Below are positions 1-7,498 of a DNA stretch of 23,775 bases, piece by piece. Source of the stretch: a virus. The notes under the pieces are model-generated. The model saw only the letters and a list, made by a program, of their open reading frames with translations. It ran no database searches and had not been told where the DNA came from. The first letter of the stretch is position 1, and each line of letters starts with the position of its first letter. The DNA is taken from the IMG/VR virus record IMGVR_UViG_3300018083_000111, positions 1 through 23,775 of that record; one strand, 5' to 3'. The translations under genes and the position numbers were made by a program.

Positions 1-35
1 GGTCGTATGCACGTTTATGCAGGGAGTATGCAGTA
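1..35. promoter_or_regulatory. Three helically phased TATGCA repeats before the small terminase
   Basis: TATGCA occurs at 6-11, 16-21 and 27-32, so the copies are 10 and 11 bp apart and lie on one face of the helix. They stop 3 bases before the small terminase ATG. The same hexamer occurs near the other end of the window (23571-23576 and 23604-23609), which suggests that the two ends belong to one site. Phased repeats beside a small terminase gene are typical of terminase-binding sites in cos or pac regions. An operator for the late genes is the main alternative. Confidence 0.5.
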
Positions 36-557
36 ATGGGCGGAAATGCGAATAGCGGTCGGCGCCCTGGTCGGCCGCCGATGCCGACGGCGTTAAAGCT
101 ACTTCGCGGGAATCCAGGGAAACGCCGCCTGAACGACGACGAACCCGTATTAACGGCCGCCGACGAAACATTCGACATACCGCCGACCGAATTAAACGAC
201 AACGATCGCGCGCGCGCGGAATGGTCGCGCCTGGCGCCATTAATGCGCGCCTGCGGCCTGGTATCGCAGGCCGAACGGTCGGCGTTAATCGCCCTGTGTA
301 TCGAATGGTCGGCGTACCTAGCGGCGCAGGACGAACTAAAACAGGCGCGCCTATTACCCAAGGGTAAGAACGGGAAGTACCGCCTATCGCCTGCCATTGC
401 GATCGCCGATCGCGCCCTATCGAACTGTCATCGCCTATGGTCTGAACTAGGGTTAACCCCTAGCGGCCGCGCGCGCGTCGCGAGACTACCGAACGGTAAT
501 ACAGGACGCCTGGCGCCGACGGCGACGCCGCCGAGTAAGTGGCAAGGGATTATTTAA
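36..557 (+). CDS. terS: Terminase small subunit (P27-like)
   Basis: This 173-residue protein resembles the P27 family of phage small terminases (Terminase_4), which bind the packaging site and load concatemeric DNA onto the large subunit. It has the usual basic, Gly/Pro/Arg-rich N-terminus (GRRPGRPP, residues 8-15), then a PTALKLLRGNPGKRR segment, then a helical core with a conserved-looking AEWSRLAPLM stretch. Length is normal for the family. It is the first gene of the rightward morphogenesis block and lies next to the probable packaging region, with the large subunit 470 bases downstream. The family call rests on overall sequence pattern and position. Confidence 0.88.
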   Translation: MGGNANSGRRPGRPPMPTALKLLRGNPGKRRLNDDEPVLTAADETFDIPPTELNDNDRARAEWSRLAPLMRACGLVSQAERSALIALCIEWSAYLAAQDELKQARLLPKGKNGKYRLSPAIAIADRALSNCHRLWSELGLTPSGRARVARLPNGNTGRLAPTATPPSKWQGII

Positions 558-570
558 CGCCAGCGCGTCG

Positions 571-780
571 ATACCGACCGCGTACGCGCGTTCCCGTTCC
601 GGCCAGTGTGCAAGGTGTAAAACCGACGTCGTCGTAAAGGCGACAATTCCACAATTCGTCGACCTACTCTGTATCGACTGCTATTACGACGGGGTTACCT
701 GGTTCGGCGCCCAATTATTCGAAGGCATCATTCCAACGGCCATGGTATTAGAATTGGAATCCCTAACCCGTCGGAATTGA
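571..780 (+). CDS. Zinc-ribbon-like frame without a normal start codon
   Basis: A frame open from 457 to the TGA at 778-780 continues past the end of the small terminase in the +1 frame. The part after the terminase stop encodes CARC near its start and LCIDC about 25 residues later, a two-CxxC zinc-ribbon pattern. Its codons (GAA, TTA, CTA, GCC, GGC) match the neighbouring real genes. There is no ATG, GTG or TTG before the first CxxC. The only start-like codon at a sensible place is ATA at 571, which would give a 69-residue protein beginning MPTAYARSRSG. Alternatives are a +1 frameshift from the small terminase at its stop (555-557), a mutated start, or a sequencing error. Function unknown; the stop is followed at once by the ribosome binding site of the next gene. 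Confidence 0.5.
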   Translation: MPTAYARSRSGQCARCKTDVVVKATIPQFVDLLCIDCYYDGVTWFGAQLFEGIIPTAMVLELESLTRRN

Positions 781-792
781 AAGGCGGCCGCA

Positions 793-933
793 ATGCTAAC
801 GATCGTCGCGATCCTGCATTTACTGGCGTTCTTTTGTTTCGTGTTCGCGTCGATCCAGATTCCGGCCAGGGTTAACCTAACGGCCGCAGGCCTGGCGTTC
901 TGGATGCTATCGCTATTAGTCGGTCGCGTGTAA
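793..933 (+). CDS. Small membrane protein, 46 aa
   Basis: This short gene starts at ATG 793, five bases after AAAGGCGG (780-787), and ends at TAA 931-933. The product begins MLTIVAILHLLAFFCFVFAS and has two hydrophobic stretches (about residues 2-20 and 31-45) separated by a short polar segment with QIPARVN. It probably sits in the inner membrane as a hairpin. I recall similar 45-50-residue hydrophobic proteins with a VNL..LGLAFW-like second segment near terminase genes of temperate phages, but cannot name a function. A holin-like role is possible, but nothing specific shows it. Confidence 0.7.
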   Translation: MLTIVAILHLLAFFCFVFASIQIPARVNLTAAGLAFWMLSLLVGRV

Positions 934-995
934 CAGGGTGTCCAGATGCCTCTGGCGGGATCTTCGTGGGCCATTGGGTATTGCCCCCCACCCTG
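934..995 (+). ncRNA. Possible structured RNA element before the large terminase
   Basis: The sequence just after the small membrane protein can fold as a three-way junction. CAGGGTG (934-940) pairs with CACCCTG (989-995). Inside, CCAGA (942-946) pairs with TCTGG (951-955) around a TGCC loop, and GGGC (968-971) pairs with GCCC (983-986). No coding frame with the local codon style crosses it on the + strand. It lies about 30 bases before the large terminase start, so it could control that gene or be a processing or packaging element. I do not recognise it as a known riboswitch or ribozyme. Confidence 0.35.
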
Positions 996-1027
996 ATTTG
1001 TTACCATAATAGCGCGCCAGGCGAGTA

Positions 1028-2596
1028 ATGGCGCGCCAGAAATCCATTCCTACCCGTAAAGTCGAATTAATTAACCAGCTAACCCACACTAAAGGCCCGT
1101 TTGCAGGCCAGGCGTTTAACCTGCGCCCATGGCAGGAAAAGCGAATTATTCGGCCGCTATTCTCGATTAATAAAGAAACAGGCCTTAGGCAATACCGAAC
1201 ATGCCTGTTAATGATGCCGCGTAAGAACGGGAAAACAGAATTATGTGCAGCATTGGCGATCGACGGCCTGTTATTCGATAACGAGATCGGCGCCGAAGTC
1301 TATTCGGCCGCGAATGATAAGGACCAGGCCGCGCTATGCTTCAACGTTGCGGCGCAAATGATTCGGAACGACGCCGAACTATACGGCGCCTGCGACATTA
1401 TCGACTCGCAGAAACGAATCGTTCATAGGAAAACCGGCAGCGTATATCGGGCGATTAGTGCAGAGGCGTACACGAAACATGGTCTGAATTCGTCGCGCGT
1501 GATAATAGACGAATTACACGCCGCAGAGTCTAGGGAGCTATTCGACGTCTTATCGTCGTCGACAGGCGCCCGATTACAACCATTAGTAATCTGTATTAGT
1601 ACCGCAGGATACGATCGCCATTCGATTTTATGGGAACTGTACCAACACGCGAAAAAGGTACAGGAAACGCCCGAATTAGATCCGTCGTTCCTGTCGGTAA
1701 TTTATGAGGCGCCGATCGACGCCGATTGGACTAGCGAAGATGTATGGCGCGCGGCGAACCCTGCCTTAGGCGACTTTCGATCGCTAGACGAATTACGCGC
1801 CGCCTGTAAACGGGCGCAGGAAATACCCGCCCAAGAAAATGTTTTTCGAAGGCTATATTTAAATCAGTGGACGGAACAGGCGACGCGATGGATCGGCCTG
1901 GACGCCTGGGATTTATGCAGGGCGCCGATCGACCAGGCCGCATTAGTCGGCCGTCGTTGCTATGTCGGCCTAGACCTATCGACGACGACCGACCTAACGG
2001 CCGCCGTCGCGGTATTTCCCGACGACGACGGTAACGGGTTCGCGGTTATCGCGTCCTTTTTCGTTCCTGCCGAACGCATTAGGACCAGGGCGCAACGGGA
2101 TAAGGTTCCATACGACGAATGGGCGCGACGGGGTTACCTAACCGCGACGCCAGGGCCAACGGTCGACTACGAACAGGTTCGCGCCCATTTACAGGACTGG
2201 CGCGACCTGTACGACGTTCGGATCGTCGCCTTCGATCCATGGAACGCGACCGACCTGGTTACACGCCTGGAAAACGTCGACGGGTTTACCTGCGTCAAAA
2301 TTCGCCAGGGTAAGGCGTCGTTATCGGCGCCGTCGAAGGCCTTCGAAAAGTCGATACTAGAAAAGAACCTTAGACACGACGGGAATCCTATACTTCGCTG
2401 GAACGTCGGTAATGCGGCCGTCGACGTCGACAACGCAGGGAATATACAGCCGAGTAAGTCGAAGTCTACCGAACGGATCGACGGGGTTTACGCCTTAGTA
2501 ATGGCGATCGACGCCATGCATCGCGACGGCGGCGCGAAACAGCCCGAATACCAAATGGTAATTCTGTCTGGACCAGGACCAGGAACCTATGAATAA
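1028..2596 (+). CDS. terL: Terminase large subunit
   Basis: This 522-residue protein has both domains of a tailed-phage large terminase (Terminase_1-like), the motor and nuclease that package DNA into proheads. In the ATPase domain, PRKNGKT (64-70) is the Walker A-like loop, RVIIDELH (157-164, D161/E162) is Walker B, and ISTAGYDR near 190 is the coupling motif. In the RNase H-fold nuclease domain, acidic residues fit at D316 (YVGLD), D403 (VAFDP) and D485 (TERID). The ATG follows a GGCGAG ribosome binding site. The 9-mer GCGCGCCAG occurs both just before (1012-1020) and just after (1030-1038) the start codon. The stop overlaps the start of the next gene. Confidence 0.96.
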   Translation: MARQKSIPTRKVELINQLTHTKGPFAGQAFNLRPWQEKRIIRPLFSINKETGLRQYRTCLLMMPRKNGKTELCAALAIDGLLFDNEIGAEVYSAANDKDQAALCFNVAAQMIRNDAELYGACDIIDSQKRIVHRKTGSVYRAISAEAYTKHGLNSSRVIIDELHAAESRELFDVLSSSTGARLQPLVICISTAGYDRHSILWELYQHAKKVQETPELDPSFLSVIYEAPIDADWTSEDVWRAANPALGDFRSLDELRAACKRAQEIPAQENVFRRLYLNQWTEQATRWIGLDAWDLCRAPIDQAALVGRRCYVGLDLSTTTDLTAAVAVFPDDDGNGFAVIASFFVPAERIRTRAQRDKVPYDEWARRGYLTATPGPTVDYEQVRAHLQDWRDLYDVRIVAFDPWNATDLVTRLENVDGFTCVKIRQGKASLSAPSKAFEKSILEKNLRHDGNPILRWNVGNAAVDVDNAGNIQPSKSKSTERIDGVYALVMAIDAMHRDGGAKQPEYQMVILSGPGPGTYE

Positions 2597-2786
2597 CAGG
2601 CGCAATGGCAGGCCGCCACTAGATCCGGCCGATCCGTCGGTGAGTATCCATGTACGCGTACCGGCGAAACGGTTCGACCTAATCCAGAAACAGGCCGCAG
2701 GTAATAGGGTATCGGTTCCCGAATACATTAGGCGCGCGGTCGCGAAGGACGCCGATAAACGGTACCTAAAGCTGACAATCGAGTAA
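2589..2786 (+). CDS. Ribbon-helix-helix-like small protein
   Basis: This 65-residue protein overlaps the end of the large terminase by 8 bases, implying coupled translation. After a basic N-terminus (NNRRNGRPPLDP) comes SVSIHVRVPAKRFDLIQKQA, then VSVPEYIRRAVAKDA. This strand-helix-helix pattern is typical of CopG/Arc-type DNA-binding proteins, which act as dimers. Similar proteins sit between the terminase and portal or protease in other HK97-like phages. It may be a transcription regulator of the late operon or a packaging accessory protein. The fold assignment is from sequence pattern only. Confidence 0.7.
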   Translation: MNNRRNGRPPLDPADPSVSIHVRVPAKRFDLIQKQAAGNRVSVPEYIRRAVAKDADKRYLKLTIE

Positions 2787-2800
2787 TTCGGGCCTAATGT

Positions 2801-2818
2801 CCGATCGTGTCGGATCGG
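2801..2818. repeat. Hairpin enclosing the capsid gene GTG start
   Basis: CCGATC (2801-2806) and GATCGG (2813-2818) form a 6-bp inverted repeat. The 6-base loop GTGTCG holds the GTG start codon of the protease/capsid gene (2807-2809). The upstream ribosome binding site is weak. The hairpin could tune initiation, with the preceding gene ending only 20 bases upstream. Confidence 0.4.
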
Positions 2819-4666
2819 GCCTACGCTTATTTCCACGTAAAGTCGTTCGACGACGAACAGCGAACCATTACCGGTATCGCGTCGACGCCGACATTAGATC
2901 GCCAGGGCGATATATTCGAACCCCTAGGCGCGACGTTCGCGAAGTCGATCCCGCTATTAGTTCACCATGATCACAGTAAACCGATCGGCCTGGCGGTACT
3001 CACCGCGACGCGCGACGGTATCGAATTCGTCGCGACACTAGCCAAGGTCGCGACGCCTGGAACCTTACGCGATCGAATCGACGACGCGTGGGAATCGCTA
3101 AAGGCCGGTCTATTTAAAGGCGTATCGCTAGGGTTCCGTCCACTAGGCGACGGCCTTAAGGCCTTAAAGAACGGCCGATTTCATTTACTCAAAACCGAAA
3201 TATACGAATTGTCGTTAGTCACAGTACCGGCGAACGTCGAAGCGACTATACGAAGTATTAAGTCGTTCGACGCGCCATACCTGGCCGCGCCTGGCCGTAA
3301 ATCATCCGGCGTTTCGGATCGACGGGAACAGGTACGACCAATGGCAAATCAAACCCACGCCGAACAGATTACCAACCTGGAAAATAAACGCGCGTCGCTA
3401 GTCGCCGCAATGTCTGGCCTTATGCAAAAGGCCAACGACGCAGGTACCACGCTGGACGCCGAACAGGGAACCGAATACGACGAATTCGACGTACAAGTAA
3501 AGTCGGTCGACGCCGACCTGACACGCCTTCGTACGTTGGAGAAATTGAATTCGCAGAACGCAAAACCCGTTACCGACGGCATACCAGGCGCGCGCCCGTA
3601 TGGATCGGTGTCCATTGTGTCGAACGCGCCCAAAGGCCAAACGTTCGTTCGCATGGTTAAAACCCTGGTCGAAGCGAAGGGCGATTCGTACCGCGCCTTC
3701 GAAATCGCGAAGCAATATAAAGATCCGAACGTCGAACTAATGGTAAAGGCCGCCGTCGCGCCTGGTTCGACATTGGATCCCGCATGGGCGCAGGCGTTAG
3801 TCCAGATCAACGGGTATACCGGCGAATTTATCGAACTACTCCGACCGGCGACCATTATCGGGAAGATTCCAGGCCTTACCCGCGTTCCGTTCAATACACA
3901 GGTTCCGATTCAGACCGCAGGCGGTACCTATAAATGGGTCGGCCAGGCGAAAAGTAAGCCAGTCGGAAAACTCCAATTCGGAACCGCCAATTTGGGTATG
4001 GCGAAGGCCGCAGGGATTATCGTTCTTACCGACGAACTAATTAAGTCGTCCAGTCCGTCGGCCGAAGATATTGTTCGGCGCGATATGGTCGCGGGAATTG
4101 CGCAATTCCTAGACCAGCAATTTACCGATCCGGCCGTCGCCGAAGTCGCGCAAACGTCGCCTGCGTCCATTACTAACGGCGCAGGTACGGCGGCGTCGCA
4201 GGACGATCCATCTAAAGACTTGGGAACAATTATCGGGTACTTCAACGGCCAGAACGTTCCGTTGAAAGGTATTACGGTAATTATGTCGTCGTCGAACGCG
4301 TACAGCATGGGCGTATGGCGTAACCCGTTGGGACAATCGCTATTCGCAGGGGTCGGCGTCGACGGCGGTTCGGCGAACGGGATCAACATTATCGCGAGTA
4401 ATACGGTTGGCGATAAGGTGATCGGCCTGGTTCCCGAATACATCCTGTACGCCGACGACGGCGGCGTATCGATCGATGTGTCGCGCGAAGCGACATTGCA
4501 AATGAACGACGCGCCTGTGAATCCGGCCGATCCTGCGACGACCGTATGGACCAGCATGTTTCAAGACAACCTAACGGCGTTACGCGCCGAACGGTTTATT
4601 AACTGGAAACGCGCGACGTCTAACGCCGTCTATTACCTGACAGGCGCCGTATACCCCGTTTCCTAA
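2807..4666 (+). CDS. Prohead protease fused to HK97-type major capsid protein
   Basis: This 619-residue reading frame joins two proteins that are often separate genes. Residues 1-160 match the U35 prohead protease: LVHHDHSKPIG (51-61, catalytic His probably H54), FKGVSLGFRPL (103-113, Ser107) and IYELSLVTVPANVEA (132-146, Glu134). From residue 179 (ATG 3341, in frame) the sequence MANQTHAEQI starts a coiled scaffold-like delta domain (about 180-250), followed by an HK97-fold capsid core with TIIGKIPGLTRVPFN and a C-terminal LRAERFINWKR. GTG 2807 is the only start in this frame after the stop at 2795-2797. The protease would cut itself from the capsid precursor; an internal start at 3341 could supply extra capsid protein. 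The portal starts 2 bases after the stop. Confidence 0.92.
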   Translation: MSDRAYAYFHVKSFDDEQRTITGIASTPTLDRQGDIFEPLGATFAKSIPLLVHHDHSKPIGLAVLTATRDGIEFVATLAKVATPGTLRDRIDDAWESLKAGLFKGVSLGFRPLGDGLKALKNGRFHLLKTEIYELSLVTVPANVEATIRSIKSFDAPYLAAPGRKSSGVSDRREQVRPMANQTHAEQITNLENKRASLVAAMSGLMQKANDAGTTLDAEQGTEYDEFDVQVKSVDADLTRLRTLEKLNSQNAKPVTDGIPGARPYGSVSIVSNAPKGQTFVRMVKTLVEAKGDSYRAFEIAKQYKDPNVELMVKAAVAPGSTLDPAWAQALVQINGYTGEFIELLRPATIIGKIPGLTRVPFNTQVPIQTAGGTYKWVGQAKSKPVGKLQFGTANLGMAKAAGIIVLTDELIKSSSPSAEDIVRRDMVAGIAQFLDQQFTDPAVAEVAQTSPASITNGAGTAASQDDPSKDLGTIIGYFNGQNVPLKGITVIMSSSNAYSMGVWRNPLGQSLFAGVGVDGGSANGINIIASNTVGDKVIGLVPEYILYADDGGVSIDVSREATLQMNDAPVNPADPATTVWTSMFQDNLTALRAERFINWKRATSNAVYYLTGAVYPVS

Positions 4667-4667
4667 T

Positions 4668-6053
4668 ATGCGGGTATTCGGTTTCGATATTACGCGCGCG
4701 CGACCGGCGAACCTGACGCCGCCGTTGTCGCGCGCGCGTGATAGTTGGCACCCTACGTCGACGGTAATACGCGAACCATTTACGGGCGCCTGGCAGCAAA
4801 ACCAGGAACTGGCGGCGCCGACAGCCCTAAGCTATTTCGCCGTATACGCCTGCGTTACCCTTATCGCAACCGACATAGGCAAATTGAAATTACGCCTGGT
4901 CGCGCAGGACGACGACGGGATATGGACTGAAACGACGAACCCCGCGTATTCGCCAGTCCTGCGTAAACCGAACCGTTACCAGACAATCCATAAATTCGTC
5001 GAACAATGGATAACGTCGAAACTAAAGGCGGGTAATGCGTACGTTCTAAAACAGCGCGACGATCGCGGCGTCGTATCGGCGTTATACGTCCTAGATCCCG
5101 CGCGCGTAACCCCGTTAATTGCGCCCGACGGCGCCGTGTATTACGGCCTGAACCGCGACGATCTAACAGGCGTGTTTAATCCCGACGTCGACGGTAACGT
5201 AGTCGTACCCGCGCGCGAAATTATTCACGATCCCATGGTTACCCTGTTTCATCCGTTAATCGGGGTACCGCCGCTGTACGCCTGCGGCCTGTCGGCCATG
5301 GCAGGCCTAACGATCCAGCAGGCTAGTGAATTGTTCTTTAGGAACGGCAGTAATCCAGGCGGCGTATTAACGGCGCCTGGCGCGATACGCCAGGAAACGC
5401 TGGACCGTCTTAAAACCGAATGGCAAACGAAATTCAGCGGCGCGAACGTCGGTAACGTCGCGATTCTATCCGACGGCCTGAAATACGAACCGATGGCGGT
5501 TAATGCGAACGATGCGCAACTAATCGACCAGTTACGGTATACGGCGCAAACGATCTGTTCCTGTTTCCATGTACCGCCTGCATTACTCGATTTAGGCGGC
5601 GACGCCGCGAACGTCAACGACCTGGAAGCATTACTACAAAAATACCATTCGCAGTGTATCCAGTCGCTACTAACGAATTTCGAAACGTCGCTAGACGAAG
5701 GCCTGGAATTAAAGGCGCCCTACGGTACCGAATTCGATATAGACGATTTGATCTGGATGGTAACCGCGACCAGGACAAAGGCGGCCGCCGACGCGATCGG
5801 CGCAGGCGCCCTATCGCCGAACGAAGCACGGCGCAAGTATTACGGCGTCGGACCAGTCGACGGCGGCGATTCGCCTATGGTCCAGCAGCAATATTATTCG
5901 TTGGCCGCCTTACAGGAACGCGACCAGGACAAACCGTTCGTCAAACCGCCCATGGGCGCGCCTGCATTACCGCCAAGTAATACCGACGACGACGACGAAA
6001 AATCATTCGGCGTCGCCCTTACGAAGGCATTACAGGATTTATATGCGGCCTGA
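4668..6053 (+). CDS. Portal protein (HK97 family)
   Basis: This 461-residue protein fits the HK97-type portal family, the dodecameric ring at one capsid vertex through which DNA enters and leaves. Supporting features are the N-terminal ALSYFAVYACVTLIATDIGKL, the central LKAGNAYVLKQRDD and LDPARVTPLI, then EIIHDPMV, FFRNGSNPGGVL, and the C-terminal CSCFHVPPALLDLGG with ALSPNEARRKYYGVGPVDGGD, which is the usual family signature. It starts 2 bases after the capsid stop and overlaps the next gene by 11 bases. The C-terminal tail is acidic (NTDDDDEKSF). Confidence 0.95.
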   Translation: MRVFGFDITRARPANLTPPLSRARDSWHPTSTVIREPFTGAWQQNQELAAPTALSYFAVYACVTLIATDIGKLKLRLVAQDDDGIWTETTNPAYSPVLRKPNRYQTIHKFVEQWITSKLKAGNAYVLKQRDDRGVVSALYVLDPARVTPLIAPDGAVYYGLNRDDLTGVFNPDVDGNVVVPAREIIHDPMVTLFHPLIGVPPLYACGLSAMAGLTIQQASELFFRNGSNPGGVLTAPGAIRQETLDRLKTEWQTKFSGANVGNVAILSDGLKYEPMAVNANDAQLIDQLRYTAQTICSCFHVPPALLDLGGDAANVNDLEALLQKYHSQCIQSLLTNFETSLDEGLELKAPYGTEFDIDDLIWMVTATRTKAAADAIGAGALSPNEARRKYYGVGPVDGGDSPMVQQQYYSLAALQERDQDKPFVKPPMGAPALPPSNTDDDDEKSFGVALTKALQDLYAA

Positions 6054-6480
6054 CGTACTCGCCGAAACCCTAGCGACGACCATTCGCGGCCTGGTCGCGC
6101 CGCTGTCGACAATCGTAACGACGACCAACGGCGAATTGTCGGCCTTAACTAAAACCGTCGGCCTGCAATATCAGGGGTTACTGGAAACCGTCGAAACGCT
6201 ATCGGCGCGCCTGGCCGACGTCGAAACGCGCGCGCCTGTTCCTGGTCCGCCTGGTCCACAGGGCGAACCAGGACCAGCAGGAAAGGACGGTACGCCAGGC
6301 CTGCGCTACTGCGGCGTATATGTCAGGAATAAGACATACGACCAGGGCGATCTGGTAACCGCAGGCGGGTCGGCCTGGTATTGCAGGACAACGACGGCGG
6401 CCGCGCCTGGTAATTCTGGCGACTGGTCGCTAATGGTGAAACGCGGTCGCGACGCGCGCGAACGGCAGGCGGTACCGTGA
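6043..6480 (+). CDS. Collagen-like protein with C-terminal carbohydrate-binding-like module
   Basis: This 145-residue protein begins inside the portal gene (ATG 6043, 11-base overlap). Residues about 1-65 look helical and may form a trimeric stalk. Residues 66-87 are Gly-X-Y collagen-like repeats (PGPPGPQGEPGPAGKDGTPG). Residues 88-140 hold a compact module with GVYVRNKTYDQGDLVTAGGSAWYC and a GDWSLMVKRGRD ending, a pattern seen in phage proteins with CBM5/12-like modules. Such proteins may decorate virions or bind glycans. The position between portal and connector argues for a head-associated protein. Identification of the modules is good; the role is inferred. Confidence 0.75.
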   Translation: MRPDVLAETLATTIRGLVAPLSTIVTTTNGELSALTKTVGLQYQGLLETVETLSARLADVETRAPVPGPPGPQGEPGPAGKDGTPGLRYCGVYVRNKTYDQGDLVTAGGSAWYCRTTTAAAPGNSGDWSLMVKRGRDARERQAVP

Positions 6481-6764
6481 ACCTGGTAACCCTGGCGATC
6501 GCAAAGGAACATTTACACGTTACGGATCCCGCGCGCGACGCCGAAGTACAGACCAAATTAGCCCATGCGTCGGACGCGATCTTTAAGTTTATCGACGCGC
6601 GCGCCGATCCGACTTGGGACGAAACGACGGCGCCGCCTGTCGTCCAGGCCGCCACGTTGGAATTACTGGAATTACTCTGGCGCCCTGAACCCGATCGCGC
6701 GGCGTTAGTGTGGTCGCATATCGACCAGCTATTACGCCAAACGCGCGATCCAGCAATGGCCTAA
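6477..6764 (+). CDS. Head-tail connector protein (HK97 gp6-like)
   Basis: This 95-residue protein starts at GTG 6477, overlapping the previous stop as GTGA. It is mostly helical: VTLAIAKEHLHVTDPARDAEVQTKLAHAS, then VVQAATLELLELLW. This is the pattern of gp6-like connector proteins, which form a ring under the portal. Family length is about 95-110 residues. It lies directly before the head closure gene, the standard order for HK97-type phages. Confidence 0.85.
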   Translation: MNLVTLAIAKEHLHVTDPARDAEVQTKLAHASDAIFKFIDARADPTWDETTAPPVVQAATLELLELLWRPEPDRAALVWSHIDQLLRQTRDPAMA

Positions 6765-6767
6765 CGT

Positions 6768-7103
6768 ATGTCGCGTTCCGACTATATACATCGCGTTCGG
6801 TTCGAAAACCCAGGCGAGCCTGTTCCCGACGGCGACGGCGGGTATACGGTCGCCTATACGACGTTTCAATCCGTCTGGTTCGCGGCGATCCGGCCAATGA
6901 CCGCTAAAGACTTCGAATCTGAAACGTCTGGAACCATTACAGCGAACGCGTCGCATGTAATCCAGGCCGACTACCATCCTGGCGTCAACATTAAGTCGCG
7001 CGTCGTCAAACTGGACGACGGCCGAACGTTCGACGTCGCAGGCCTGGCGAACCACGACGAACGCGATATTACGATGTCGTTGTACTGCCTGGAAACGATC
7101 TAA
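6768..7103 (+). CDS. Head closure / head-tail joining protein
   Basis: This 111-residue protein resembles the Phage_H_T_join family (SPP1 gp16-like stoppers), which seal the capsid after packaging and dock the tail. Visible markers are HRVRFENPGEP, DGGYTVAYTTFQSVWFAAIRPM, ADYHPGVNIKSRVVKLDDGRTFDV and the C-terminal YCLETI, a beta-rich arrangement usual for the family. It starts 3 bases after the connector gene and is followed 2 bases later by the gp10-like gene. Confidence 0.85.
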   Translation: MSRSDYIHRVRFENPGEPVPDGDGGYTVAYTTFQSVWFAAIRPMTAKDFESETSGTITANASHVIQADYHPGVNIKSRVVKLDDGRTFDVAGLANHDERDITMSLYCLETI

Positions 7104-7105
7104 CC

Positions 7106-7498
7106 ATGGCGAACCGCCTTATTTTGCCGTTGGACGAATGGATCGCTGAACTACGCGCCGAACCCGTCGACCTGGCGAAGGCCGCGACGCCTGCCGTTCG
7201 GTCGTCGGCGACGCAGGCCGCCGACGACATACGCGCGGCGTACCCGCGCGGCGACACAGGGAACCTTAAGGCAGGGGTAATCGTTCGCCAGGACGCCGAT
7301 AACCGGGATCCGGCCGTCGCGTCGTCGGTTTGTGTTAGTAGCGCGCCGCATGCGCACCTGTACGAATACGGTACACGCGTCGCGCGCGCGAATCCGACGT
7401 TCTGGCCGATTACAAACCGCCATGGTCGGACTATGAATAGCGACGTTAGCGACGTCCTACGCGCGCGCGGGTACCAGGTAACAGGCGCCCTGGACTAA
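7106..7498 (+). CDS. HK97 gp10-like tail completion protein
   Basis: This 130-residue protein looks like the HK97 gp10 family of head-tail or tail completion proteins. It has an N-terminal helical part (LDEWIAELRAEPVDLAKAATPAVR), the typical YPRGDTGNLKAGVIVR segment, and HAHLYEYGTRVARANPTFWP, which corresponds to the E(Y/F)GT motif of this family. It lies between head closure and tail terminator genes, as usual. Its stop overlaps the next start as TAATG. Confidence 0.85.
   Translation: MANRLILPLDEWIAELRAEPVDLAKAATPAVRSSATQAADDIRAAYPRGDTGNLKAGVIVRQDADNRDPAVASSVCVSSAPHAHLYEYGTRVARANPTFWPITNRHGRTMNSDVSDVLRARGYQVTGALD

Noticed and set aside
684-1007. 107-aa minus-strand frame between the terminase genes
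   Set aside because: It overlaps two + strand coding frames and the RNA-like element, has no neighbours on its strand, and shows no phage-like codon use.
3349-3894. Long minus-strand frame (181 aa) opposite the capsid gene
   Set aside because: It mirrors a strongly supported capsid frame and has no domain or operon context; long antisense frames arise from this codon bias.
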